Shown here piece after piece: positions 43,482 through 52,554 of a stretch of 64,000 nt of DNA (its first letter is position 1; each line of letters starts with the position of its first letter). The notes beneath the pieces were generated by a model, which was given only the letters and a program-made list of their open reading frames with translations, did not search any database and was not told where the DNA came from. The DNA comes from Saprospiraceae bacterium (GTDB taxonomy: Bacteria > Bacteroidota > Bacteroidia > Chitinophagales > Saprospiraceae), in contig JADJLQ010000001.1 of NCBI GenBank assembly GCA_016709995.1, positions 468,001 through 532,000 of the forward strand, read 5' to 3'. Position numbers and translations under genes: made by a program.

Positions 43482-45272
43482 ATGAAAAATATCCGCAATT
43501 TTTGTGTCATAGCTCATATCGACCATGGTAAGAGCACCTTGTCTGATAGAATGTTAGAGCTTACTAATACTATAGCCATGCGCGATATGCAAGCGCAGGC
43601 TCTGGATAGTATGGATCTCGAACGTGAAAAAGGCATTACCATCAAGAGCCATGCCATTCAGATGAGTTACCCGCATGCCAATGGAGAGATCTACACACTC
43701 AACCTCATCGATACTCCGGGACATGTTGACTTTGCATATGAAGTCTCCAGATCCATAGCTGCATGTGAAGGCGCTTTATTATTAGTAGATGCTACACAAG
43801 GCATTCAGGCTCAAACGATCTCCAATTTGTACATGGCCATCAATCATGACCTGGAGATCATCCCCATCTTGAACAAAATAGATATGGAAGCTGCCATGAT
43901 TGATGAGGTCAGTGACCAGATCATAGACTTGGTGGGATGTAAAAAAGAAGATATTTTGCATGCCAGTGGTAAGACAGGTCAAGGTGTGCCTGAAATCCTT
44001 GAGGCCATCGTCAGCCGCATTCCAGCCCCTAAGGGTGATCCCAATGCGCCTCTTCAAATGTTGATTTTTGATTCAGTATTCAATTCGTTCAGAGGCATCG
44101 TAGCCTACTTCAGGATCTTCAATGGCACTATCAAGCAGAATGAAAAAGTGAGATTTATTTCTACCGGCAAATCTTATCATGCTGATGAAATAGGCATACT
44201 TCAAATTAAGCAGATCAAAAAGCCTCAGCTCAGTGCAGGCAATGTGGGTTATATCATCAGTGGTATCAAGGATAGCAAAGAAGTGAGGGTAGGGGATACC
44301 ATAACTCATGCCGACAGACCGGGCGAGCCGATCCATGGCTTTGAAGAAGTGAAGCCAATGGTTTTTGCCGGTATCTATCCTATAGACAATGATGATTACG
44401 AAGACTTGAAAGACAGTATTCAAAAACTTCAATTGAACGATGCAGCCTTGGTCTTTGAGCCGGAGACTTCTGCAGCTTTAGGTTTTGGATTTAGATGTGG
44501 TTTTCTAGGCATGTTGCACCTGGAGATAGTGCAAGAAAGATTGTCCAGAGAGTTTAAACAGGAGGTCATCACCACGGTACCCAACGTATCCTATTTTGCC
44601 TACACCGCCAAAGGAGACAAACTAAGTATTCACAATCCGCATGAGCTGCCCGATCCCAGCTTTATCGCCAGGGTAGAGGAGCCATATATTGATGCGCAGA
44701 TTATCACCAGACCCGAATTTATTGGATCTATCATTTCTCTTTGCCTGGATAAACGAGGCAGGCTGATCAAACAACATTATCTGACACCTTTTAGAGTAGA
44801 ACTTCAGTTTGAACTACCCTTGGCCGAGATTGTTTTTGACTTTTATGATCGGCTTAAATCTATCTCCCAAGGTTACGCCTCCTTTGACTATGCTCCGAGT
44901 ATTTACAAGGAATCAGACCTTGTAAGATTGGATATCAAGATCAATGCTGAAAATGTAGATGCCTTATCTGCCCTGGTGCACAGGGACAAAGCAGAAGGCT
45001 TGGGTCGCAAGATGTGTAAAAAACTTAAAGATTTGTTGCCCCGTCAACAATTTGTGATTGCAATACAAGCTGCTATAGGGGCCAAAATTATAGCCCGGGA
45101 GACCATATCTGCTCTGAGAAAGGATGTGACCGCCAAATGCTATGGAGGTGATATCAGCAGAAAGAGAAAACTACTCGAAAAACAGAAAGAAGGAAAGAAA
45201 AAGATGCGCCAGATCGGAAGTGTGGACATCCCACAAAAAGCATTTTTAGATGTTTTGAAATTGGATGATTGA
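43482..45272 (+). CDS. lepA: Elongation factor 4 (LepA)
   Basis: A 596-residue translational GTPase that back-translocates or remodels ribosomes. G motifs are clear: AHIDHGKSTLSDRM (G1), EREKGITIKSHA (G2), DTPGHVDFAYEV (G3), NKID (G4) and SGKTGQGV (G5). The LepA-specific C-terminal domain (RDKAEGLGRKMCKKLKDL, RKDVTAKCYGGDISRKRKLL) is complete. Full family length. The start is set by the short leader after TATATTTG. Confidence 0.97.
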   Translation: MKNIRNFCVIAHIDHGKSTLSDRMLELTNTIAMRDMQAQALDSMDLEREKGITIKSHAIQMSYPHANGEIYTLNLIDTPGHVDFAYEVSRSIAACEGALLLVDATQGIQAQTISNLYMAINHDLEIIPILNKIDMEAAMIDEVSDQIIDLVGCKKEDILHASGKTGQGVPEILEAIVSRIPAPKGDPNAPLQMLIFDSVFNSFRGIVAYFRIFNGTIKQNEKVRFISTGKSYHADEIGILQIKQIKKPQLSAGNVGYIISGIKDSKEVRVGDTITHADRPGEPIHGFEEVKPMVFAGIYPIDNDDYEDLKDSIQKLQLNDAALVFEPETSAALGFGFRCGFLGMLHLEIVQERLSREFKQEVITTVPNVSYFAYTAKGDKLSIHNPHELPDPSFIARVEEPYIDAQIITRPEFIGSIISLCLDKRGRLIKQHYLTPFRVELQFELPLAEIVFDFYDRLKSISQGYASFDYAPSIYKESDLVRLDIKINAENVDALSALVHRDKAEGLGRKMCKKLKDLLPRQQFVIAIQAAIGAKIIARETISALRKDVTAKCYGGDISRKRKLLEKQKEGKKKMRQIGSVDIPQKAFLDVLKLDD

Positions 45273-45392
45273 GTCGCCAGGAAGTATTTGGCTTTTGACG
45301 AAACCCTCCTGATTTTTGAATCAAGCAGGATCACTGGTGTTTGAAACTTAAAAGACTTTGCATACATTTCGATTATTTTAGCCCTCCTACTT

Positions 45393-46502
45393 ATGGAAAA
45401 TAAAAGATTGGTAGCGCTTGATGTATTTAGAGGCATGACCCTTGCTTTGATGTTGATAGTCAATAACCCCGGTGATTGGGGCCAGGTGTTTGATCCATTT
45501 TTACACGCAGACTGGCACGGGTGTACTTTGACAGACCTTGTGTTTCCGTTTTTTTTATTCATAGTCGGTGTCGCAATACCACTTGCTTTTAGTTCAAGAC
45601 AAATAGAAGGTTTTAAAAAAAAGGACCTTTATCTCAAAATCCTGAAGCGGACAGTCTTGATTTTTTTGATTGGGCTCGCTTTAAGCGGGTTTCCTTATTA
45701 CAAATTAGGTTCTATTCGTATTCCGGGAGTGCTTCAGCGAATTGCCCTGGTGTATGGCTTTGTGGCTATTTTGTATCTGCGATTTAAGCCCAAAGAGTTA
45801 TTTATCATTCTGATCATCATCCTTTTGGTTTATTGGGCTTTGATGACTCTGATTCGGGTGCCAGGATTGGGTTATGCCTCGCTGGAGCCTGAGACTAACC
45901 TGGGAGCCTGGCTAGATTATAAATTATTAAAAGGGCATTTGTGGTCAGCTTCAAAAGTGTGGGATCCGGAAGGGTTGCTGAGTACACTTCCTGCATGTGG
46001 GACAGGGATCATTGGTGTGCTAACAGGATTGGCTATTAAACGACCCAATCCGCTGCGTGAAAAAGTCAACCGTATCTTTTTCTATGGAGCAATCTTACTT
46101 TGCATTGGATATTTCTGGAATATGGTTTTTCCATTTAATAAAAAGATTTGGACCAGTTCATTTGTGGTTTTCACAGGGGGTTTAGGGCTTATGGTTTTGG
46201 CGAGTCTTATTTATATTATTGACATCAAAAAGATGGATCGCTGGACACATCATTTCCTGTATTTTGGCATGAATTCGATGATGGTCTTTGTAGGCAGCAG
46301 CCTGGTAGCCAGGCTTATGGGCCTGATCACCTGGATGCACCAGGGCACAAAAATGACACTGAAAGGCTTTTTATATCAAGGTCTCAAACAATCCTGGTTA
46401 GATCCAAAAGTTTCTTCTTTGTTATTCGCCCTTGGTTTTTTGGGTTTGTTCTATGTTCTACTGCGTTGGATGTATAATAAACGAATATTTTGGAAGCTCT
46501 GA
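45393..46502 (+). CDS. HGSNAT-like membrane acyltransferase (DUF5009)
   Basis: A 369-residue membrane protein of the heparan-alpha-glucosaminide N-acetyltransferase-like/DUF5009 group. The start KRLVALDVFRGMTLALM and the His of HADWHGCTLTDLVFPFF match the family catalytic region. About ten helices follow. Relatives transfer acetyl groups from cytoplasmic acetyl-CoA to extracytoplasmic amino sugars. A role in envelope or scavenged glycans is likely; substrate is unknown. It lies 120 nt after lepA. Confidence 0.85.
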   Translation: MENKRLVALDVFRGMTLALMLIVNNPGDWGQVFDPFLHADWHGCTLTDLVFPFFLFIVGVAIPLAFSSRQIEGFKKKDLYLKILKRTVLIFLIGLALSGFPYYKLGSIRIPGVLQRIALVYGFVAILYLRFKPKELFIILIIILLVYWALMTLIRVPGLGYASLEPETNLGAWLDYKLLKGHLWSASKVWDPEGLLSTLPACGTGIIGVLTGLAIKRPNPLREKVNRIFFYGAILLCIGYFWNMVFPFNKKIWTSSFVVFTGGLGLMVLASLIYIIDIKKMDRWTHHFLYFGMNSMMVFVGSSLVARLMGLITWMHQGTKMTLKGFLYQGLKQSWLDPKVSSLLFALGFLGLFYVLLRWMYNKRIFWKL

Positions 46503-46599
46503 TAGGGCAGAAAATAGGGAGGTCGATGCATGAAAATATTATTTACCTTTGGAAAGCTCCAGCACTTTTAACTGAAGCACTTACTTAAACTTATTTAGC

Positions 46600-47631
46600 A
46601 TGAATCATATTAAAAGTATAGTCACTTCATTTTTTCTCCTGGCTACTCTGGTCTGCATAGGTCAGAAGGCTATGCCCGCATTAAAGCCGTCTATCGCAGC
46701 AAATGATTTTGTCAAGTCCTTGACTGTCGAACAAATGGCGCTCGTGTCAAAGTCATATGCGGACACTCAACGTACCAATTGGGATTTTGTGCCCAGAACC
46801 GACCGAACCGGATTGGTCATGCGGGATATGAGTGATGCGCAAGTAGAAAAATTTTATCGACTGGTAGTTGCCACCGGAGGTGAGGAGACCTTGCTAAAAG
46901 TCAAAAACGCCGCCTGGCTTGAGAATGTGCTCAGAGGAGTTGAAGGTAGACCAGAAGGTGATGCTTATAGAGACCCTAAAAAATATTTTGTTCAGATATT
47001 TGGATTAAATCAAAAGGATTCAGAATGGGGTTGGAAACTGGAGGGGCATCATATATGTCTCAACTATGTGATCAAAAATGACCAAATAGTGTCAGCTTCT
47101 CCCTCAGTCTATTGTTCCAATCCTGCTGTTGTGCTGGATGGACCAGACAAAGGCAGACAAATATTGAGCAAAGAGTTAGACCTGGCCAATACGCTCATGA
47201 ATTCATTCAGTCCGGATCAGAAAGTCAAGGCCATCATCACCGCTGAAACACCAAAAGAAATATTTACCTATAAAGAACGATCCTCTACGGTCAATACTCC
47301 CGGCGGCCTGTCCTATGATCAAATGAACCCAAAGCAGCAACAGAATTTAAAAGCCCTGGTCACTTATTATGTAAGCAGGTCATCTAAGTTTTTTGTCAAG
47401 GACATGATGGATCGGATTGCAAAGAATGGTTGGTCCAATGTTCGATTTATTTGGGCTGGGTCAGAAGATACCACACCAGGCCATACACATTATTATAGTG
47501 TGCAGAGTCCTGAGTTTTTAATAGAATATGACAATTATCAGAATAAAGGCAACCATGTGCATAGCATTTTTAGGGATGTAAAGAATGATTTTGGCGATGG
47601 TTTAGCTGCTCATTACATCAAAGAGCATTGA
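46600..47631 (+). CDS. DUF3500 secreted protein
   Basis: A 343-residue exported protein (signal peptide ending CIGQ near residue 22) of the DUF3500 family. Family features are QRTNWDFVPR, GWKLEGHHICLNYV, and the closing IWAGSEDTTPGHTHYYSVQ, FLIEYDN and NHVHSIFRDVKNDFG with clustered His that look like a metal site. DUF3500 has no confirmed reaction. It stands alone before tRNA-Ser. Confidence 0.86.
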   Translation: MNHIKSIVTSFFLLATLVCIGQKAMPALKPSIAANDFVKSLTVEQMALVSKSYADTQRTNWDFVPRTDRTGLVMRDMSDAQVEKFYRLVVATGGEETLLKVKNAAWLENVLRGVEGRPEGDAYRDPKKYFVQIFGLNQKDSEWGWKLEGHHICLNYVIKNDQIVSASPSVYCSNPAVVLDGPDKGRQILSKELDLANTLMNSFSPDQKVKAIITAETPKEIFTYKERSSTVNTPGGLSYDQMNPKQQQNLKALVTYYVSRSSKFFVKDMMDRIAKNGWSNVRFIWAGSEDTTPGHTHYYSVQSPEFLIEYDNYQNKGNHVHSIFRDVKNDFGDGLAAHYIKEH

Positions 47632-47650
47632 TATTTCATTTTATATTATT

Positions 47651-47684
47651 TTGATTGGAGGATTGGCAAAAAATCTTAATTTTG
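47651..47684 (+). promoter_or_regulatory. Candidate promoter of tRNA-Ser
   Basis: TTG at 47651-47653, 23-nt spacer, then TAATTTTG at 47677-47684, a TAnnTTTG match 26 nt before the tRNA. Confidence 0.5.
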
Positions 47685-47710
47685 CATTTCTTTATTCAAT
47701 AGAATAGTTC

Positions 47711-47801
47711 GGAGAGGTGCCTGAGTGGCCGAAAGGGCCGGTTTGCTAAACCGTTGTACGGGCATAAACCTGTACCGAGGGTTCGAATCCCTCCCTCTCC
47801 G
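47711..47801 (+). tRNA. tRNA-Ser(GCT)
   Basis: Acceptor GGAGAGG/CCTCTCC with discriminator G, long class II variable arm (GTACGGGCATAAACCTGTAC), anticodon loop TTTGCTAA within GGTTTGCTAAACC giving anticodon GCT, and T arm GAGGG-TTCGAAT-CCCTC. CCA is not encoded. It reads AGC and AGT. Confidence 0.95.
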
Positions 47802-47977
47802 CTTCTTTTTTTGACAACCAACTAGTCTGTTCTGACTTAATCTCTTGGTCTTTCATTTTTTTATTGTGGGCTTTATCTATGGTGTAGCTATTGGAGCATG
47901 AATGACTCCCTTTTAGCTTCATTCTATGGATTTTTAGAGGAAGATGTTCAAAAGCTATATTTTTATTAACCTTTATT

Positions 47978-49465
47978 ATGAAAACGACCATAGTTATACT
48001 AACCTTTATTGCCACCATTTCTATTTGGGGATTTAAAGCAAAGGAAAATCGGTCCACCAGGCCGAATGTACTTTTTATATGTGTAGATGACCTCAGACCA
48101 GATCTGCATTGTTATGGCAATGCATTAATTCATTCACCTAACCTTGATGCGCTGGCCTCCCAAGGCACACTTTTTACCCGTCACTTTGCTACTCAACCTA
48201 CTTGAGGAGCGTCCAGATATAGTTTGCTGACCGGCAAGCTGCCACGCACCAAAGATCAAATCACCAATGCTGCCATTGAGTTAAATCTTAGCAATAAGAG
48301 CAAGACAGCCATTCCTGAATCTTTTGTTGATTACCTCAAAAGGAGTGGATATTATACTGTTGGCATTGGTAAAATCAGCCATTCTGCAGATGGTTATGTA
48401 TATGATTACAGTGCACCTAAAAGCAATAAATTGGAGATGCCTTTTAGTTGGGATGAGATGTTGTTCAATCCGGGTAAATGGGGAACAGGATGGAATGCAT
48501 TTTTTGGATATTCAGATGGAAGTAACCGCCAAAGTCGAAATAGTATGGTAAAACCATTTGAACATGAGGAAGTTAATGATGAGGATTACCCTGATGGTCT
48601 GAGTGCCGAATTGGCCATTCAGAAATTAAATGACCTGGCTAAGAAAGATCAACCATTTTTTCTTGGGGTAGGTTTTTTTAAGCCCCACCTTCCTTTTAAT
48701 GCTCCTAAAAAATATTGGGATCTATACAGTGAGTCGGATATATCTCTTACAAATGCGCCAGACTTGCCGTTCGATGTACATCCAGCCAGTTTGATTGGCA
48801 GCAACGAATTTAACCGATACAAACTCGGACTGGAAAAAGCATCTCTCCAACATCCTCTTTCCGATGAATATGCAAAAACAGTGCGACATGCTTATTATGC
48901 AAGTATCAGTTATGTAGATGCTCAAATTGGTAAGGTGTTGGACGAATTGCGAAGACTGCAATTAGATAAAAATACCATCGTAGTCGTCTGGGGTGATCAC
49001 GGGTGGAATCTGGGCGACCACCGTGTTTGGGGTAAACACACGCTTTCAGAGACCTCACTCAGAAGCACCTTAATCATCAAAACCCCTAATTTGTCCGGTG
49101 GGATAGTTCAAAATGCTGTAGTAAGCTCCATTGACATATACCCGACCTTGATGGATCTCTGTAATCTGAAACGTATCGATGGTAATGATGGAAAAAGTTT
49201 GAGAAAGTTATTGCTAAAATCGAAAAATGGCAAGTGGGATAATATCGCGTATAGTTATTTCAACAAAGGGGTTACCGTCAGAACGGACCGATACAGACTT
49301 ACCAAATATTTTAGAGAGGAGACTCCTGTGGTAGAATTATATGATCATGACAAGGACCCTTATGAAAACACGAATATTGCAGCTCAATCCAAAAATATTA
49401 TTAAGGATCTTAGTCCAATCCTTGAAAAAGGGGATACCAAGATATTCTCAACGAGGCCTGATTAA
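47978..49465 (+). CDS. Sulfatase (iduronate-2-sulfatase-like) with in-frame TGA at the formylglycine codon
   Basis: One continuous frame of 495 codons interrupted only by TGA at 48203-48205 (codon 76). The N-part has a signal peptide and the first metal motif VLFICVDDLRPD (Asp37, Asp38). After the TGA come GASRYSLLTGK, then GVGFFKPHLPF, VVVWGDHGWNLGDHRVWGKHT and SSIDIYPTLMDL, the full set for iduronate-2-sulfatase-like enzymes. The family motif is C-x-[PA]-S-R, so the TGA sits exactly where the catalytic Cys, oxidised to formylglycine, should be. TGA is one base from TGC/TGT. Either UGA is recoded (Sec), or the gene was inactivated by one mutation or read error. The secreted enzyme would desulfate glycans. 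Confidence 0.78.
48203..48240 (+). promoter_or_regulatory. SECIS-like hairpin after the in-frame TGA (speculative)
   Basis: From 48221 to 48240 a 7-bp stem AGTTTGC/GCAAGCT (one G-T pair) closes a 6-nt loop TGACCG with G second. The loop starts 22 nt after the TGA, inside the window reported for bacterial SECIS elements (roughly 16-37 nt, G early in the loop). It also encodes conserved residues, so it may be chance. Confidence 0.3.
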
Positions 49466-49478
49466 AGGATTGGCCACT

Positions 49479-49784
49479 ATGAAATTTGTTTTTTTAATGG
49501 CACTGAATTGCATGATGCTCCAGCACAAAATCTGTGCTCAATCAGCTTCCCTTGTCTTCAATTCGGCTTAGATTAAAACTTCCCTCAATACAGTGATTTT
49601 TCAGAAAAACTCTTTGACCAATGCAAGTCCGATGATAAACTGAATATTCTAAAAGGGTATACTCCAAATAAAGGCAGAAATCATTTATGCAGACTCTTTC
49701 GGCGTCCGGGAAAATGCGAACATCAACATCTATTTCCGAGGAAACTTTATCATTAATGCAATGATCAAAGTCAAGCGCTTTTAA
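49479..49784 (+). pseudogene. Remnant of a secreted protein gene
   Basis: Starts MKFVFLMALNCMMLQHKICAQ, a good signal peptide, but stops at 49571. Coding-like text resumes in other frames: YSDFSEKLFDQCKSDDKLNI, then AEIIYADSFGVRENANINI and YFRGNFIINAMIKVKRF, ending at 49784. At least two frameshifts or deletions separate the pieces. It lies between the TGA-bearing sulfatase and the GH92 mannosidase, so it may have been a third member of a glycan-use cluster. Family not recognised. Confidence 0.5.
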
Positions 49785-49863
49785 TCTTGATTTTATTGTC
49801 TCTGAGCAAAAAGATTCTTAGTATTACAGGGGATAAATGAACATCTCAATATATATGGCAGAT

Positions 49864-52107
49864 ATGAAATATTTTTTATTATTCATGACGCTCGCATACA
49901 ATACTGCTTTAATATCGCAGGAAAAAAAGCCATTAGATTATGTCAATCCTCTGATCGGAACTTCTATCAAAGGTTTTGGCGAAGGCAAAGATGGTGGTGG
50001 CACCATGCCTTGTGTAGGTCCGCCATTTGCTATGGCCAATTTTGTAGCACAAACTCGTGAAAATAAAATTAGCGAAATGCCTTATGTGTATGAAGACAAT
50101 ACGGTGAAGGGTTTCATGGCAACCCATCAACCGACGGTATGGATGGGGGATTATGGGTATGTGAGCCTCATGCCTCAAGTTGGAAGCCTTCGGCTTTTGC
50201 CCAATGACAGAGCTTTGAAGTTTTCGCACAAGGACGAATACTTAAGGCCTAATTATTACTCGGTGCTGATGCAAGATGGTGAGCAAAAGATCAAAGGAGA
50301 AATAGCGGCAACTTCCAGATGTGGAATTTTTCGGTTTACTTATCCTGATTCAATGGCCAGAATCATCATACAAGGAATAAATATCACTGAAAATAAAAAA
50401 TCTTTTCAAGGTTACCTCCATATTGATACGCAGTCCAGGGAGATCACTGGATACAACCCAGAGCGAATGTCATCTCATCTGGGTCCTGAATTGCCTGGGT
50501 TTAAAGGCTATTTTGTAATTCAATTTGACAGAGATTTTGAAAATTTTGCCACATGGAATTCATTTCGCAGCGAACCAGATATTAATGTAAAAGGAACGGA
50601 TCAATACGGAGCCAGAATGGGGTCTTATGTGGAGTTTACGACCAGGATGCGCAAAAAAGTGTTAGTTAAAATTGGAACCTCTTTTATAAGTATAGAACAG
50701 GCTAGAAAAAATTTGGAAATTGAAATTCCTCATTGGGATTTTGATGAGGTCGTGAATGCTACAGGTAAGACATGGTCATCCAGCCTCGACAAATTTCAGA
50801 TTCAATGCGCCAATGAAGACCAGAAAACAATATTTTACACTGCTCTGTTCCACACCATGTTGTTTCCCCGGGAATTTTCTGAATATGGACAGTACTATAG
50901 CCCATTTGATGATAAAGTTCACCAGGGTGTGTCATACAATGATTATTCACTCTGGGACACTTTCAGAGCGCTGCATCCTTTACTTCATTTTACGCATCCG
51001 GAAAGGGTAGGGCCTATGATTCAATCATTGCTTCAGATGTACCGCGAAGGAGGCTGGTTACCTAAATGGCCCAATCCAACTTATACCAATATCATGGTGG
51101 GCACCCATGCAGATGCCGTTATAGCAGATGCTTATATCAAAGGGTTTAGGGATTATGATATCAATCTGGCATATGAAGCTGTTCGTAAAAATGCCTTTCA
51201 GCCACCAAACCATGATACCGAAAAGTCCTGGGGTGACCGTGATGAAGGCACGCTCTATGAAGCAAGGGGCGGACTTACTTATTATCATTCAATTGGTTAT
51301 GTACCGTCGGACAGGACTCGTGAATCTGTCACCAGGACGATCGAGTTTGGTATAGATGATTATTGCATAGCACAGATGTCTAAAAGTCTGGGGCATGCAG
51401 AGGATTATCAAAACCTTATTCGCTGGAGTACAAACTATTATAATTTGTTTAATGAAAAAACAGGTTTTTTTAATGCGCGTGTCTTTAATGGAGATTGGAC
51501 TCCTAATACCCAGGAGGGTTTTACCGAAGGTGGTAAATGGACCTATTTGTTTGGAGCCATGCATGATATAAATGGTATTATCGATCTACTCGGAGGTAAG
51601 ACAGCATTTGCAGCTAAACTCAATGAAAATTTTTCTTCAAATCATTACCGGCACGATAACGAACCGGGTCACCATTATTCCTACCTATTTGACTATTGCG
51701 GACAACCATGGAAAACTCAGGAATTAATCAGGAAACTTACCTCTATGGAAAACTATCGAAATGCGCCTACCGGTATCAATGGAAATGACGACTGTGGCCA
51801 AATGTCAGCCTGGTATATCTTTAGTGTTATGGGATTTTATCCAGTCACTCCCGGCACTGAAGTTTTTGCCCTGGGTGCGCCTCAAATACCCGGCATCACT
51901 TTGAAATTGTCGAAAGATGGGCATGAAAAGTCATTTAAAATAACGGCTAATAAATTGTCCACTATCAATAAATACATTCAGGGAGTATGGTTGGACGATG
52001 TAAAAATCACTTCCCCATTCATCACCTATTCACAAATCATGCAATCCAGTCATCTTTTATTTGAAATGGGTCCAAATCCCAATCCAGAGGCTTTTATATC
52101 AAATTAA
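49864..52107 (+). CDS. GH92 family alpha-mannosidase, secreted
   Basis: A 747-residue exo-alpha-mannosidase of glycoside hydrolase family 92 (calcium-dependent, usually alpha-1,2/1,3/1,6). ATG 49864 is chosen because it starts a signal peptide (MKYFLLFMTLAYNTALIS); the ATG at 49837 adds nine unrelated residues. Family markers: YVNPLIGTS at the mature N-terminus, GGTMPCVGPPFAM, the SLWDTFRALHPL segment, the HDNEPGHHYSYLFDYCG substrate/metal region, and GNDDCGQMSAWYIFSVMGFY. It releases mannose from glycoprotein or yeast-type glycans, fitting the neighbouring sulfatase. Confidence 0.93.
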   Translation: MKYFLLFMTLAYNTALISQEKKPLDYVNPLIGTSIKGFGEGKDGGGTMPCVGPPFAMANFVAQTRENKISEMPYVYEDNTVKGFMATHQPTVWMGDYGYVSLMPQVGSLRLLPNDRALKFSHKDEYLRPNYYSVLMQDGEQKIKGEIAATSRCGIFRFTYPDSMARIIIQGINITENKKSFQGYLHIDTQSREITGYNPERMSSHLGPELPGFKGYFVIQFDRDFENFATWNSFRSEPDINVKGTDQYGARMGSYVEFTTRMRKKVLVKIGTSFISIEQARKNLEIEIPHWDFDEVVNATGKTWSSSLDKFQIQCANEDQKTIFYTALFHTMLFPREFSEYGQYYSPFDDKVHQGVSYNDYSLWDTFRALHPLLHFTHPERVGPMIQSLLQMYREGGWLPKWPNPTYTNIMVGTHADAVIADAYIKGFRDYDINLAYEAVRKNAFQPPNHDTEKSWGDRDEGTLYEARGGLTYYHSIGYVPSDRTRESVTRTIEFGIDDYCIAQMSKSLGHAEDYQNLIRWSTNYYNLFNEKTGFFNARVFNGDWTPNTQEGFTEGGKWTYLFGAMHDINGIIDLLGGKTAFAAKLNENFSSNHYRHDNEPGHHYSYLFDYCGQPWKTQELIRKLTSMENYRNAPTGINGNDDCGQMSAWYIFSVMGFYPVTPGTEVFALGAPQIPGITLKLSKDGHEKSFKITANKLSTINKYIQGVWLDDVKITSPFITYSQIMQSSHLLFEMGPNPNPEAFISN

Positions 52108-52554
52108 TTTATTGGATCGGTCATTGCTATTCGAAGAAACAAACTTGAGAAATCACCTAGAGTGACCATTCTAAGTAGGTTGACGGTCAGAAGACAATCG
52201 AAAAAGTGGTTGAGCGTGTATTGAATCTAAGGGCAAATTAAACGGTGGCTGATTTGGTACATCATTGGCTGATACTAAATAGGTTGTGCTCCGCGTTTTT
52301 TAAAAAATGTGATTTCGCTTTGCCCCTCGTCACCTTATCAGGCAGCTGTAGGTGCCTTTTATTTGACTAATGATTCAAGGGTTCAAACTATAAAATTGTA
52401 TTATCCCCCAAATGGAGGTAAATAGGGTTGTAAATTTGTTCTTTATTTTGATTCTTCAATCAATCTATTATATTTTGATTTATATGTTCAAGTAATTTTC
52501 ACCTGACATTCCTATTTTTACGAAATTTGCATCAGTTAATTATAAATATTCAAA
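52108..52554. other. Intergenic region with no recognised gene
   Basis: 447 bp between the GH92 and M1 genes. Only a weak hairpin (AGGCA/TGCCT at 52340-52358 followed by TTT) was seen, which might end the GH92 transcript. No coding frame or RNA gene was recognised. Confidence 0.45.

Noticed and set aside
47746..48057. Minus-strand ORF across tRNA-Ser
   Set aside because: It translates the antisense of a tRNA (typical EGFEPSVQ-like peptide) and overlaps the sulfatase start; not a real protein.
47978..49465. UGA reassigned to Trp or Cys genome-wide
   Set aside because: TGA is the normal stop of several intact genes here (for example metZ, the UXS gene and ccoQ), so a general code change is excluded.
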